Notes: a model not told the origin generated them from the letters alone. Shown: positions 53,118 to 63,079, counted from the first letter of the stretch. The stretch: DNA of 64,000 nucleotides from Treponema parvum (GCF_017893965.1 NZ_CP054142.1:2542001-2606000); one strand, 5' to 3'. A program made the numbers and translations.

Positions 53118-54984
53118 TAAGTCTGTAACGCATGATTTCCTGTTTGGCGGATAATTCTACGCCGACTTCAAATTCCTTATTTAAAAGTGTGAATTTGTTT
53201 ACTTTTTCAAACAGCCTAAAACCGTTCTGAGCGTTTATCGCATTGGCTATTTCCGTTTCAAAAAGTTTTTTAACTTCTTCGGAATTCATAAAATTCTCGA
53301 AAGTATCGTACTGTATTCCGTTCTCCTCCGTCCACTCTTTTAATTCCGTTTTATTAGGAACAATAAGAGCCGCAAGAAAACGCTGATCTTGCCCTACGAC
53401 AACGGCAGAAGTTATAAAGCGTGATTCCGTTAATTTCATCTCAATAGGCAGCGGTTCTATATTTTCGCCGCCGCGCAAAACGATTGTATCTTTCATACGT
53501 CCGCGAAGCTGAATTTCATCGTCGAGCGTAAATATCGCTATGTCGCCGGTGTCAAGCCAACCGTCTTTCGAGATCACCTTTTCAGTCAGATCGCCGCGTT
53601 TATAATAGCCTTTCATCACGGTCTTGCCCTTCACTTGAAGAACGCCTTTTTGGCAGCGCCCCAAAATCATTCCGTTCGGATCGACAATGCGCACTTGAAC
53701 CCCGCGTATTGCGCGCCCTATCGTCCTAAAAACAGGATCCGCCATGGGTCTGACCGCCACAACGGGAGCCGTTTCCGTAAGACCGTAGCCTTCAACTATG
53801 TTTACTCCTATAGCCCAAAAGAACTCATCTACGGCAACGGGATAAGCGGCGCCGCCTGCAACCCCCGCACGAAAATTTTTACCGAGCATGGCTTTGATTT
53901 TTGAAAATATAAGCCCGGCTCCCAGAAGCTTTACGGGATACAAAATAAGCCACGGCAAAACCAAAACCGCCCACCAAAAACCTAAGTTGTCTTTTGTAAA
54001 GCGGGCAGTCTTACGAAAAAGTTTCCTGTCAATGCGGCTGTGAATGACGGCGACTGCCGTAAAAAATTTAAAAAGAACGTACACAAATCCGCCTGTTTTG
54101 CGCATCTTCCTTGTGATTCCTTCGTAAACGGCTTCAAATATGCGCGGAACGGCAGGCATGATGTGAGGATTGAGCTTTTTAAAATCTTCAATAAGAATGC
54201 TTCCCAGCGGTTTTGAATAGCATATAGCGGCCGCCTGAATAAAAACCACATATTCGCAAAGGCGCTGAAACGCGTGCCATATCGGAAGCACGCATAGAGC
54301 GCGGTCGCCCGGATTCAAATAAATTCTTTCGGGAAGTTCGTCAAGCTGTGCCAAAAAATTCCCGTTGGAAAGCATTACGCCCTTGGGCGTACCCGTCGTT
54401 CCTGAAGTAAAGATGATGGAAACCGTCTCGTCCCAAACGCCTTTTTCTATTTCCGTCTCAATCAAATTCTCATTGTTTTGGCAAAAAATCTTTCCCTCGC
54501 TTAAAACGCTTTCAAAATTCAGAATTTCGATGTTGCCTTTTTGCGCTTCCGAAATTTCAGCTTCGGGAACGCGTTCGAAACAAATAAGTTTTTGAAGGTT
54601 CGGCAAATTCGCTTTTATGGAAAGAATCTTTTTTATTTGAGCCTGATTTTCAGCTATAACTATGCTGCATTCGGTAAAAGAAAGTATATATTCCAGATCT
54701 TTAATAGTGGCGTCGCAGCCGCGCGGAACGTCGATCGCGCCGATCGCCATTATACCGATGTCGCACAGCTGCCATTCTTTGCGGTTGTCGGAAATTATTC
54801 CTATACGGTCGCCTCTTTTAGATCCCAAAGACAAAAGGGCTCCGGCAAAATTCATCGCCTTTTCAAAAAGGTCTTTATATGTAACAGGCTCAAAATTCCC
54901 GGACAAATTGCGCGAATATTGTACCGGCACTTCAGGATATAAGCGCACCGTATTGCGGATCATCTTGACCAGTGTCTGTTCCAT
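53077..54984 (-). CDS. Long-chain acyl-CoA synthetase (AMP-binding)
   Basis: This 635-residue ANL-family enzyme has P-loop SIIFTSGTTGTPKGVMLSN (~195), A5 motif VEGYGLTETAPVVAVRP, GWLDTGD and the hinge region LRGRMKDTIVLRGGENIEPL. A hydrophobic stretch (~310-345, FWWAVLVLPWLILYPVKLLG) is typical of the FadD15-like long-chain type and suggests membrane association. It activates fatty acids to acyl-CoA via acyl-adenylate for membrane lipid synthesis or beta-oxidation. It lies upstream of and overlaps the lipoprotein gene. Length is normal. Confidence 0.95.
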   Translation of the reverse strand: MEQTLVKMIRNTVRLYPEVPVQYSRNLSGNFEPVTYKDLFEKAMNFAGALLSLGSKRGDRIGIISDNRKEWQLCDIGIMAIGAIDVPRGCDATIKDLEYILSFTECSIVIAENQAQIKKILSIKANLPNLQKLICFERVPEAEISEAQKGNIEILNFESVLSEGKIFCQNNENLIETEIEKGVWDETVSIIFTSGTTGTPKGVMLSNGNFLAQLDELPERIYLNPGDRALCVLPIWHAFQRLCEYVVFIQAAAICYSKPLGSILIEDFKKLNPHIMPAVPRIFEAVYEGITRKMRKTGGFVYVLFKFFTAVAVIHSRIDRKLFRKTARFTKDNLGFWWAVLVLPWLILYPVKLLGAGLIFSKIKAMLGKNFRAGVAGGAAYPVAVDEFFWAIGVNIVEGYGLTETAPVVAVRPMADPVFRTIGRAIRGVQVRIVDPNGMILGRCQKGVLQVKGKTVMKGYYKRGDLTEKVISKDGWLDTGDIAIFTLDDEIQLRGRMKDTIVLRGGENIEPLPIEMKLTESRFITSAVVVGQDQRFLAALIVPNKTELKEWTEENGIQYDTFENFMNSEEVKKLFETEIANAINAQNGFRLFEKVNKFTLLNKEFEVGVELSAKQEIMRYRLNEIYAKEINAMFK

Positions 54985-55094
54985 AGGATTTCCCGTTATT
55001 ATAAAAATTTATGACGCACAGATATTTTTCAGTATAACCTGATTATATCGCAAATTCAACCTAAGGTTTATTTTCAGCCGCTGAAAAACACTGT

Positions 55095-55196
55095 CGAGTT
55101 TGCCTTTCGGCAAACGTCGCTGATTATAACTGTGCGCAAAGAGCGCACGAATTCAACAGTCTCCAAAATTGATATTTTGTTCGACTGTTGAATTTT
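55095..55196 (+). repeat. Three-hairpin intergenic element, first copy at 55 kb
   Basis: CGAGTTTGC-ctttcg-GCAAACGTCGCTGATTATAACT is followed by GTGCGC-aaaga-GCGCAC and then AATTCAACAGTC paired with GACTGTTGAATT around AAATTGATATTTTGTTC. It shares order, linkers and third-hairpin apex with the copies at 30277 and (in part) 26977 and 35641, while stem sequences differ. 55197-55297 shows no gene. Confidence 0.8.
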
Positions 55197-55297
55197 AAGG
55201 AAGGTTTAAATTAAGGCTGCCAAGACAGTTCGCCTTGGACATTTGCCGACTAAAAACGTTTGGTGTATAATGATTGTTACCAGTTGCGCGCATTGTC

Positions 55298-55390
55298 CGA
55301 AACTTCGCGCTGACGCGCTCGCTGCGGGGCACACGCACAAATTCAGAAGTCTTTTAAAATTGATATTTTGTTCGACTGCTGAATTTTTAT
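55298..55390 (+). repeat. Multi-hairpin element, second copy at 55 kb, before the phosphohexomutase gene
   Basis: 55298-55338 is a 41-base inverted match to 35689-35729 (five differences). It is followed by AAATTCAGAAGTC paired with GACTGCTGAATTT around AAAATTGATATTTTGTTC, a ~45-base direct match to 55149-55195. It ends 13 bases before the ATG with AGGAG in between, so it is probably in the 5' leader of that gene. Confidence 0.75.
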
Positions 55391-55402
55391 AGGAGAATAT
55401 TT

Positions 55403-56914
55403 ATGCCGGATCCTAAACTGATGAAACTTCAAAACGGAAGCGATATTCGCGGGATCGCCCTTGAAGGTGTTTCCGGAGAAGATATAAATCTTACGGACGA
55501 TATTTGCAATAAAATAGGGCAGGCTTTTGTCCTATGGCTTTCGCAAAAAACCGGAAAAAAAGCCGGCGATCTAAAAATAGGTGTAGGCCGCGATTCAAGG
55601 ATCTCGGGGCCGAAACTTGAAGACGCCGTTATCGAAGGAATAAATTTCAAAAGCGCTTTGTCCGTGCACTGCGGACTTGCAACAACACCGGCAATGTTCA
55701 TGTCCCTCATATTCGACCGAACGCGCTTTGACGGAGCCGTAATGATAACCGCAAGCCATTTGCCGTTTAACAGAAACGGTCTGAAATTTTTTGACGCGGA
55801 CGGAGGGCTCGATCGCGGCGATATAACCGAAATCCTTTCGCTCGCATCATCCTGTGAGCCCGGGCGGCCGGGCGTTTTAAAATGTAAATCCTTTGACCTC
55901 TTAAGCCTTTATTCGGAACACCTTAAAAACGCGATAAAATCGGCAATAAATTGTAAAAATGAAAAGCCGCTTTCCGGCCTTAAAATAGTAATAGATGCGG
56001 GAAACGGAGCGGGAGGCTTTTTTGCCGAAAAAATTCTAAAGCCGCTGGGCGCCGATACTACAGGCAGTCAATTCCTTGAGCCGGACGGAAATTTTCCGAA
56101 CCATATTCCCAATCCTGAAAACCCTGAGGCGATGGACGCCATAAGATCCGCCGTCATAAAAAACCGCGCCGATCTGGGACTGATTTTCGATACCGATGTC
56201 GACAGAATGTCAGCCGTCCTTTCCGACGGAACGGAAGTAAACCGCGACGCGATAATCGCAATTACGGCGGCGATTTTAGCCCCGGAATATCCCGGAAGTA
56301 CTATAGTAACCGACTCGGTCACCTCAGACCGGCTCACTTATTTTTTAGAGGACGTGCTGAAATTGAAACATCTGCGCTATATGAGAGGCTACAAAAACGT
56401 CATAAACAAATGCAAAGAACTCAATAAAAAAGGCATTGTTTCTCCTCTTGCAATGGAAACGTCGGGGCACGGCGCTTTAAAAGAAAATTATTATTTGGAC
56501 GACGGCGCTTTTTTAGCGGTTAAGCTTGTAATCGCCTTGGCGAATGCAAAGCAAAACGGGAAAGAACTTTCTTTTTTGATCGAAAAACTTCCCTCCCCCG
56601 TCGAAGCAAAAGAATACCGCTTTAAAATTCTCACGGAAGATTTTAAAACATACGGAAACCGCGTCTTGGATCAATTCAAAAAAAACGCAGCCGAAGCCGG
56701 TTACAAATTGCCCGAATCTTTCGAAGGCATCCGAATTTCGTTCAATGACGATAAAATTCAAGGCTGGGCGCTTTTAAGGCTTTCTCTGCACGATCCTGTA
56801 ATGCCGCTTAATATCGAAGGCGCAAGAAAAGGCGATCTAAACAGAATAAAAGAAGTCGTAAAAGACCTTACGGCCGGTTTTGATAAACTGGATCTGTCGG
56901 GTTTGGAAAATTAA
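55403..56914 (+). CDS. Phosphoglucomutase/phosphomannomutase family (phosphohexomutase)
   Basis: AGGAG precedes the ATG. The 503 residues have the four-domain phosphohexomutase layout: NGSDIRGIALEG near the N-terminus, active-site MITASHLPFNRNG (phosphoserine ~118), metal loop IFDTDVDRM (~264), sugar-binding METSGHGAL and a C-terminal phosphate-binding IEGARKGDLN region. It interconverts hexose 1- and 6-phosphates for glycolysis and polysaccharide or glycoconjugate synthesis. ASHLP instead of ASHNP is a known variant. It is monocistronic, bounded by a hairpin element and a terminator. Confidence 0.94.
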   Translation: MPDPKLMKLQNGSDIRGIALEGVSGEDINLTDDICNKIGQAFVLWLSQKTGKKAGDLKIGVGRDSRISGPKLEDAVIEGINFKSALSVHCGLATTPAMFMSLIFDRTRFDGAVMITASHLPFNRNGLKFFDADGGLDRGDITEILSLASSCEPGRPGVLKCKSFDLLSLYSEHLKNAIKSAINCKNEKPLSGLKIVIDAGNGAGGFFAEKILKPLGADTTGSQFLEPDGNFPNHIPNPENPEAMDAIRSAVIKNRADLGLIFDTDVDRMSAVLSDGTEVNRDAIIAITAAILAPEYPGSTIVTDSVTSDRLTYFLEDVLKLKHLRYMRGYKNVINKCKELNKKGIVSPLAMETSGHGALKENYYLDDGAFLAVKLVIALANAKQNGKELSFLIEKLPSPVEAKEYRFKILTEDFKTYGNRVLDQFKKNAAEAGYKLPESFEGIRISFNDDKIQGWALLRLSLHDPVMPLNIEGARKGDLNRIKEVVKDLTAGFDKLDLSGLEN

Positions 56915-56926
56915 AAATTCCTTATA

Positions 56927-56968
56927 ATCTTAGCATAAAACCCGAAGTTTTGTGCTAAGATCTTTTTT
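56927..56968. terminator. Bidirectional terminator between phosphohexomutase and MscS genes
   Basis: The hairpin ATCTTAGCATAAAAC (56927-56941) / GTTTTGTGCTAAGAT (56947-56961) is followed by C and T6. The T run reaches the stop codon of the convergent MscS gene. Confidence 0.88.
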
Positions 56969-57875
56969 ATTCCGTTCCGCCGGACAGCATTTTAACGTTC
57001 AGCTTATAATACGGGATTTCTATACCGGCCTCGTCATACACTTTTTTTATGGCGATAAAAGCGGAGTTTTTTGTTTGTAAAAAATCCTCGCTTTTAAACC
57101 AGACTGCAAGAACAAGATCTATCCCTTTTTCACCGAATTTGTCAAACCACGCAGCCGGTTCGGGCTCGCGTAGAACGGTAGGGCAAAAAGCCGGCGCCTT
57201 TTTCAAAGTTTCAAGCGCAAGCGTCATGTCCGTGTCGTAACTGACCGAAACGCCTATCGTCATGCGCCTTTGAGGAAAATAAGACGTATTCAAAAAATTT
57301 TTATTTATGATCGTGGAATTAGGCACGCGCACAAGCTGGTTGTCCAAAGTATGTATTTTAACGGAAAGTAAATCCGTAGAGTCTACGACTCCGGTAACAC
57401 CGTCTATCGTAACCAAGTCGCCGATCTTCATGGCCTTCTCACTCAAAACGAACAACCCGCTTATTATATTGCTTACGGACGTTTGAGCCGCAAATCCTAT
57501 GGCGACGCCCGCAACGCCGGCAGCTCCCCAAATGGCCGAAAATTTTATACCGAATAGACCCAGCACATACATAGCCGCGCAAACGTAATAAATATACTTT
57601 AGCGTCTTTTGGATCATCATCGAATGCTGCGCTTTAAGCTTGTTTTCCGGCAAGCGAAGAATCATAGAACGGCAAATACGATAGATTATATAGATTATCA
57701 GCAGCATAATTACAGTTCCCGCCAATTTCATCAAAAATGGAACGTTCAAATACTGCTTTATCGCGTTGACGATAGGTTCCGTATGATGCGTTATTATCTT
57801 TGTGGGATCGAAATTATTTGCCGCTATGCTCTGCGCAGCAGCCTGTGCAGTTTCAACGTCGATCTCTTCGTTCAT
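56967..57875 (-). CDS. MscS-family mechanosensitive channel
   Basis: This 302-residue protein has three membrane helices; the third is the Gly/Ala-rich pore helix WGAAGVAGVAIGFAAQTSVS followed by NIISGLFVLSEKAMKIGDLV, then a beta domain (VVDSTDLLSVKIHTLDNQLV, VPNSTIINKNFLNTSYFPQR) and C-terminal portal domain. It opens on membrane tension to release osmolytes. It begins 3 bases after nth in a metK-nth-mscS transcription unit. Length is typical of small-conductance channels. Confidence 0.95.
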   Translation of the reverse strand: MNEEIDVETAQAAAQSIAANNFDPTKIITHHTEPIVNAIKQYLNVPFLMKLAGTVIMLLIIYIIYRICRSMILRLPENKLKAQHSMMIQKTLKYIYYVCAAMYVLGLFGIKFSAIWGAAGVAGVAIGFAAQTSVSNIISGLFVLSEKAMKIGDLVTIDGVTGVVDSTDLLSVKIHTLDNQLVRVPNSTIINKNFLNTSYFPQRRMTIGVSVSYDTDMTLALETLKKAPAFCPTVLREPEPAAWFDKFGEKGIDLVLAVWFKSEDFLQTKNSAFIAIKKVYDEAGIEIPYYKLNVKMLSGGTE

Positions 57876-57878
57876 ACT

Positions 57879-58523
57879 TTAACCGCCTTCTTTAATATTA
57901 TGTTTACATATATCCGAAATAATACAATTTTCGCAATCGGGTTTACGCGCCGTACACACATAGCGCCCGTGCAATATAAGCCAATGGTGCGCGTTTTGCA
58001 TATACTTTGCGGGAATACGCGAAACAAGGCTCTCTTCAACTTCAACGGGCGTGTCGCCTTCCGCCAGTCCGATTTTGGGGCAGATGCGAAGCAAATGCGT
58101 GTCTACCGGCATAGTCGGCTGCCCGAAAACCACATTTAAAACCACGTTCGCTGTCTTTCTGCCCGCTCCGGGAAGTTTTTGTATTTCTTCCCGCGTTTCG
58201 GGAACCTTTCCGCCGAAATTGTCGATGAGCATCCTGCTAAGGCGTATAATATTTTTTGCCTTGTTCCTGTAAAGACCTATGGTTTTTATGTAAGGTATTA
58301 ACCTCTCTTCTCCGAGGGCAAGCATTTTTTCAGGCGTGTCGGCAATTTGGTATAAAGGCTCCGTTGCCTTATTAACGCTTTTATCGGTCGCCTGAGCGGA
58401 AAGAACCGTAGAAACCAGCATAGTGTACGGATTTTTCCATTTAAGTTCCGATTTGGGACTGGGATTTTGCCGCTCGAAGCGCGCAAAAACTTCGTCTATT
58501 TCCTCAGGCGAAAGCAAAATCAT
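57879..58523 (-). CDS. nth: Endonuclease III (DNA glycosylase/AP lyase)
   Basis: This 214-residue HhH-GPD protein has the hairpin [14 protein letters not shown], with the catalytic Lys in GRKTA, catalytic Asp in MPVDTHLLR, and the C-terminal iron-sulphur loop C-x6-C-x2-C-x5-C ([17 protein letters not shown]). It removes oxidised pyrimidines in base-excision repair. It overlaps metK by 4 bases and is 3 bases from mscS. Length and motifs are complete. Confidence 0.96.
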   Translation of the reverse strand: MILLSPEEIDEVFARFERQNPSPKSELKWKNPYTMLVSTVLSAQATDKSVNKATEPLYQIADTPEKMLALGEERLIPYIKTIGLYRNKAKNIIRLSRMLIDNFGGKVPETREEIQKLPGAGRKTANVVLNVVFGQPTMPVDTHLLRICPKIGLAEGDTPVEVEESLVSRIPAKYMQNAHHWLILHGRYVCTARKPDCENCIISDICKHNIKEGG

Positions 58524-59698
58524 AGGGCTTCGCCAACTGCCTTTTTTAAGGCTTCCGCCTTATCGGTTCTTTCCCAGCTGAATTCTTTTCGTCCGAAATG
58601 ACCGTAGGCCGCTGTCGGAAGGTATATCGGTTTTTTCAAATCAAGCGTTTTTATGATTCCCGCAGGAGAACAGTCGAACAGCTTCTTTACTGCGGCGGAA
58701 ATGATATGATTAGGCACTTTTCCGGTATCAAAAGTATCTATCATTATGGAAACGGGAAACGGCACTCCGATCGCATAAGCAAGCTGGACTTCACAGCGGG
58801 AAGCAAGTTCCGCAGCTACGATGTTTTTTGCAATGTAGCGCGCCATATATGACGCCGAGCGGTCTACTTTTGAAGGATCTTTACCGCTGAAAGCTCCGCC
58901 GCCGTGCCGCCCCATTCCGCCGTAGGTATCTACAATTATCTTTCTGCCGGTAAGCCCTGTGTCTCCGGAAGGGCCCCCGACGACAAACCGCCCCGTGGGA
59001 TTTACAAAATACTTTGTGTTTTTATCCAGCAGGCCTGTGGGTTCCAAAACAGGTTCTATAATGTTTTTGATGACGCTGTCTTTTATCACGTCATAAGGAA
59101 CGTCGGGGCTGTGCTGATGAGAGATTACAACCGTATCGATACGCACGGGTCTGTAACCTTCATATTCAACCGTAACTTGGCTTTTTGAGTCGGGGCGAAG
59201 CCAATCAAGGATTTTATCTTTGCGGAGTTTCGCCGCACGCCGCAGCAGAGTATGGGCATACATGATCGGGGCGGGCATAAGTTCCGGCGTTTCATCGCAG
59301 GCAAAACCGAACATAATTCCCTGGTCTCCGGCTCCCTGCTGTCCCGCATATTCGTTAAGCCCCTTACCCACGACGCCCTGGTTTATATCCGGAGACTGGG
59401 CGTGTATGGCGTTCATGACGGCCATGGAATTGCAGTCAAGTCCGTAATCCGCGTCCGTATAGCCGATCATTTGAGCTATATCCCTGACGACGCTTTGAAC
59501 GTCAACATATGTTGACGTAGTAATTTCGCCGCCTACCAATACGAGCCCTGTTGAAGCGAATGTTTCACAAGCGACATGGCTTTCAGGATCGTCTTTTAAA
59601 CAAGCGTCCAATATAGCGTCGGAAACCTGATCACACAGTTTATCCGGGTGTCCTTCACCGACCGATTCGGAAGTAAACAAATATTTCTCTTTTTTCAT
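58520..59698 (-). CDS. metK: S-adenosylmethionine synthetase
   Basis: This 392-residue enzyme has all the landmarks: [20 protein letters not shown] at the N-terminus, [35 protein letters not shown] and [20 protein letters not shown]. It makes SAM from ATP and methionine. It heads the metK-nth-mscS unit (4-base overlap with nth). I searched the 5' leader (59699-59860) for a SAM or related riboswitch and saw none. Confidence 0.98.
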   Translation of the reverse strand: MKKEKYLFTSESVGEGHPDKLCDQVSDAILDACLKDDPESHVACETFASTGLVLVGGEITTSTYVDVQSVVRDIAQMIGYTDADYGLDCNSMAVMNAIHAQSPDINQGVVGKGLNEYAGQQGAGDQGIMFGFACDETPELMPAPIMYAHTLLRRAAKLRKDKILDWLRPDSKSQVTVEYEGYRPVRIDTVVISHQHSPDVPYDVIKDSVIKNIIEPVLEPTGLLDKNTKYFVNPTGRFVVGGPSGDTGLTGRKIIVDTYGGMGRHGGGAFSGKDPSKVDRSASYMARYIAKNIVAAELASRCEVQLAYAIGVPFPVSIMIDTFDTGKVPNHIISAAVKKLFDCSPAGIIKTLDLKKPIYLPTAAYGHFGRKEFSWERTDKAEALKKAVGEAL

Positions 59699-59860
59699 AA
59701 ATTCCCCTATTAAAACTTTTAGGCGCTTTTATAAGCGTCAGTTGAAAAGCGCGGTATCGTTCAGCTGCATTCAAAATCCCGCCGCCTTATATAACCAAAA
59801 ATTTGATTTTTAGAATTCCATATGATAATATATTTATAGTACAGTAAAAGTTTATTATGA

Positions 59861-59882
59861 GCAATAAATGAGAATTTATTGC
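59861..59882 (+). promoter_or_regulatory. Leader hairpin before the CBM48-like gene
   Basis: GCAATAAAT (59861-59869) pairs with ATTTATTGC (59874-59882) around a GAGA tetraloop, 28 bases before the ATG. It is a candidate RNA-stability or regulatory structure in the 5' leader. No other feature is seen in 59699-59860. Confidence 0.45.
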
Positions 59883-59909
59883 CCAAGATAAAATCAAAGG
59901 AGAATGTTT

Positions 59910-60224
59910 ATGGCTTTAAAGAAGAGTTTTTCTAAGGACAAGAAAACCTGCGTCGTTACTTTTATAGTGACGGCAGATGCGGCTCAGAATGCAAAAACCA
60001 TCAATCTTGCAGGCGATTTTAACAGCTGGAGCAGCACCGACACCCCGCTTAAAAAGGCTGCCGACGGTTCCTTTTCGGTAAAAGTTACCCTCGAAGCAAA
60101 TCAAGAATATCAATTCCGTTACTTGATCGACGGGCAAAAATGGGAAAACGATTGGAAAGCCGACAAATACGTACCGGCCCCCTATTCGAATTCCGATAAC
60201 TCCGTAGTAGTAACATCCAAGTAG
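59910..60224 (+). CDS. Small stand-alone CBM48/isoamylase early-set domain protein
   Basis: The ATG at 59910 is 8 bases after AAAGGAG; an ATG 6 bases upstream is too near that site. The 104-residue protein is one carbohydrate-binding domain: KTINLAGDFNSWSSTDTPLK, FSVKVTLEANQEYQFRYLID and GQKWENDWKADKYVPAPYSN, the GDFNxW and YxFRYLIDG...W pattern of glycogen-binding (AMPK-beta/CBM48) domains. There is no signal peptide or catalytic part, so it may bind glycogen in the cytoplasm. The following 60225-60313 is a convergent spacer with no gene. Confidence 0.9.
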   Translation: MALKKSFSKDKKTCVVTFIVTADAAQNAKTINLAGDFNSWSSTDTPLKKAADGSFSVKVTLEANQEYQFRYLIDGQKWENDWKADKYVPAPYSNSDNSVVVTSK

Positions 60225-60313
60225 CATACATCGGCTTTTTAAGCGCGCTAAAGACTTTAAAAATGACAGCCTTTCTCCTTGCCTTTTTACTTGCGTTTAA
60301 TTAGCCGATTATT

Positions 60314-63079
60314 TTACGGCATGTGTATTATCTCTCTGGGTTTGCTGCCGTTTTGAGGACCTACGATTCCCCGCGCTTCCATTTCTTCTACCAATCTTGC
60401 AGCCCTGTTATATCCTATCTTCAAACGCCGCTGAATATACGAAGCACTGGCCTTTCCCGCTTGAAGGACTATATCCAAGGCCTGATCATACATGGGATCC
60501 GCCCCGTCGCCGAATAAATCCGGCGATCCGTCCGAATCTTCGTCCGTATCCACAAAAATTTCATCGTCTATGTATTCCGGCGGACCGTAGCGTTTTACGT
60601 ATTCCACTACGTTTTCAACTTCATTGTCGCTTACAAAGGTTCCCTGTATGCGGATGGGGAAAGGGTCTACCGCGCTGGCATAGAGCATGTCGCCGCGTCC
60701 TAGAAGTTTTTCAGCTCCTACCTGGTCTATGATGATTCGGCTGTCCATTTTCGATGCAACCATAAAAGCAATCCTTGTAGGAATATTCGCCTTTATTAAA
60801 CCGGTAATAACGTCTATGGACGGCCGCTGCGTCGCAAGAACGATGTGAATTCCTATGGCTCGGCTCATTGCGGCAAGCCGCGCTACGGTGGATTCCAGTT
60901 CCTTTCCCGTTGTCGCCATGAGATCCGCAAATTCGTCGATTATGACGACTATGTACGGAAGTTTTTCCGTAGCGATGTGTCTGTCGACAATACGCCTGTT
61001 ATAGTTTGCAATGTCGCGAACACCCATTCCGTCCAGCAAAGCGTAACGTCTTTCCATTTCGCAAAGACAATATTGCAAAGCCTGAAAAGCTTTTTTAGAT
61101 TCCGTTATCACAGGCGTTAACAAGTGCGGTATGTCGTTATAAAGTTTCAGTTCCACTATTTTGGGGTCGATAAGGATGAGTTTTACATCCTGGGGAGCAC
61201 GCTTGTATAATATGGACAGAATCATACTGTTTACGCAGACGGATTTGCCCGATCCCGTAGCTCCCGCTATCAAAAGATGCGGCGTAGTTACCAAATCGAT
61301 TATCTGAGGGTCTCCTTCTATGTCTTTTCCCAAAATAACCGGTACCTGCATTTTTTTAAAAGGAGGAATATCCTGTTCTACTATTTCCCGAAAACTGACA
61401 ATGGATCTGTCCTTGTTGGGAACTTCAATACCTACGGCCTGCTTTCCCGGAATCGGAGCCACAATGCGCACGCTGCTCGCAGCAAGCCGTAAAGCGATAT
61501 TATCCTGCAGAGCGACAACCTTGCTTAACTTTACGCCGGGAGCGGGAAGTATTTCAAACATTGTGACGACAGGCCCCTTTCTTATGCCGATTATTTCAGC
61601 ATCGATCTTAAACTCGCTTAAAGTTTCTTTTAATTGAATGGAAGCGGCCTTTGTTTCATCGTCTATCACCCAGTAAGGCTCGTCGTCATATTCCGTAAGC
61701 AAGTTTTTTACCGGTATACTGTATGCTTTGCCCGCTCTGCGTCCGGCGAATAATGATTTTTTCGTTTTTTCCGCATTTTCCTGTTTTACTATATCAAGGT
61801 CTTCAGTGCCGACATCGGAGGCGACCGTATTTTCCTGATCTTCGGGATCGTCAATATCGTAAGAAGTCAAATCGTCGCTTTCATCGTCTTCAATATTGCG
61901 GCGGGCGTCTTCTTCCATTTCCGCAAAGACATCAGTTATCCCCTCGAAATTCGAAGTTTTCGCCCTTATTTCAACTTCGTCATTTTCATCTTCCGTTTCG
62001 TCGTTGGGATCCATGTCAAAAAAGTCGGGATCCAACATTTTCTCTTTATCTCCGGCGTCTTCAGTTTCCTCCGGCAACGGCTGAATGAGCGCATCAAATT
62101 CTTCCGGAGTGATGACCGCCGACACGTCCCTTGTTTCAAGCAAATCGGATGTTGCGTCGGGCTCGGAATTTGTGACGGATTCGGAACTTGCGCCGGACTC
62201 AAATTCGGCACCGGGCTCGCATCCTTCATTGGACGCAGGGTCTTTTTCATAGGAATCCTTCGTACTTTCGTCTGTGACTTCTTTACTGATTTTTGTGTCC
62301 GCATCTGCGTCTGTATCGGCGATCCTGTTGCCGATTAAACCGCCGTTAGCGACCGAACCACTGTCATAAGCAAAGCCGCTGTCAAAAGCCAAGTTTGTAT
62401 CGGCGATCCTATTGACAGCCGAATTACTGTCATCGGCGGAGCGCCCGTCCGGAGTTAAACCGCCGGCGGACAAACTGCCGACAGCGCCCCCGTTGCCGTC
62501 AGCCAAGCCGCTGCCGACCGAACTGTTTACGCCCACAAAGTCGCCGACTTCCCGTTCCGGTTCTCTTTTAGCAGGCCTTTTTTCTCCGGCGTCTTTACTG
62601 TCAAATTTTTTTCCGAAGTTTTTTTGCCTTCCTTGCAACGAAGAAATATATTTTTGCCCGATAATTCCGAAAAACAAATATTCTATTATGATGATGCATA
62701 TTCCCATTAAAATCGTAAATAAAACTTTTACGGTAAGCACGGGGCCTTCTTCATATTGTGCAATTAAACGGCATATCCGCTCTATGATGACGGCCGTAAA
62801 AAACGGAAAAAAACTGAGCAACAGCGATATTCCTTTTTTTAAATTCCATCCTGACGACAAAGACAAAATAGCACTGAAAAGTAAAAAAACCGGAATAAAA
62901 ATGCTGGTAAGTCCGTAAACGGAGACTAATATATGGCCGAGTTTAAAAAATAAAATCGTCTTTTCCGAAAAGCCGCTTCCGAAATTTAAAAATCGAAACA
63001 AAAGGCTTACGGAAAAAAAGGCTGCCAGCAAAACCAGCAGTATCGAAGAACAAATATTTATTATCTCATTTTTTTTCAT
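60314..63079 (-). CDS. ftsK: FtsK/SpoIIIE DNA translocase
   Basis: I start at the ATG at 63079 (MKKNEIINIC); a GTG at 63094 would add five residues. N-terminal residues ~1-160 hold four membrane helices. A low-complexity Ala/Asp/Ser/Gly linker (~165-450) contains repeats such as NRIADT. The motor domain has Walker A GATGSGKSVCVNSM (~605), Walker B IVVIIDEFADLMATTGKE and ATQRPSIDVITGLIKANIPT. The C-terminal winged-helix gamma domain ends ASYIQRRLKIGYNRAARLVE / EMEARGIVGPQNGSKPREII. It pumps chromosome DNA during division. It is divergent from pfkA. Confidence 0.96.
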   Translation of the reverse strand: MKKNEIINICSSILLVLLAAFFSVSLLFRFLNFGSGFSEKTILFFKLGHILVSVYGLTSIFIPVFLLFSAILSLSSGWNLKKGISLLLSFFPFFTAVIIERICRLIAQYEEGPVLTVKVLFTILMGICIIIIEYLFFGIIGQKYISSLQGRQKNFGKKFDSKDAGEKRPAKREPEREVGDFVGVNSSVGSGLADGNGGAVGSLSAGGLTPDGRSADDSNSAVNRIADTNLAFDSGFAYDSGSVANGGLIGNRIADTDADADTKISKEVTDESTKDSYEKDPASNEGCEPGAEFESGASSESVTNSEPDATSDLLETRDVSAVITPEEFDALIQPLPEETEDAGDKEKMLDPDFFDMDPNDETEDENDEVEIRAKTSNFEGITDVFAEMEEDARRNIEDDESDDLTSYDIDDPEDQENTVASDVGTEDLDIVKQENAEKTKKSLFAGRRAGKAYSIPVKNLLTEYDDEPYWVIDDETKAASIQLKETLSEFKIDAEIIGIRKGPVVTMFEILPAPGVKLSKVVALQDNIALRLAASSVRIVAPIPGKQAVGIEVPNKDRSIVSFREIVEQDIPPFKKMQVPVILGKDIEGDPQIIDLVTTPHLLIAGATGSGKSVCVNSMILSILYKRAPQDVKLILIDPKIVELKLYNDIPHLLTPVITESKKAFQALQYCLCEMERRYALLDGMGVRDIANYNRRIVDRHIATEKLPYIVVIIDEFADLMATTGKELESTVARLAAMSRAIGIHIVLATQRPSIDVITGLIKANIPTRIAFMVASKMDSRIIIDQVGAEKLLGRGDMLYASAVDPFPIRIQGTFVSDNEVENVVEYVKRYGPPEYIDDEIFVDTDEDSDGSPDLFGDGADPMYDQALDIVLQAGKASASYIQRRLKIGYNRAARLVEEMEARGIVGPQNGSKPREIIHMP

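Noticed and set aside
59699-59909. SAM riboswitch upstream of metK
   Set aside because: No conserved SAM-I, SAM-II or SAM/SAH core was found in the leader.
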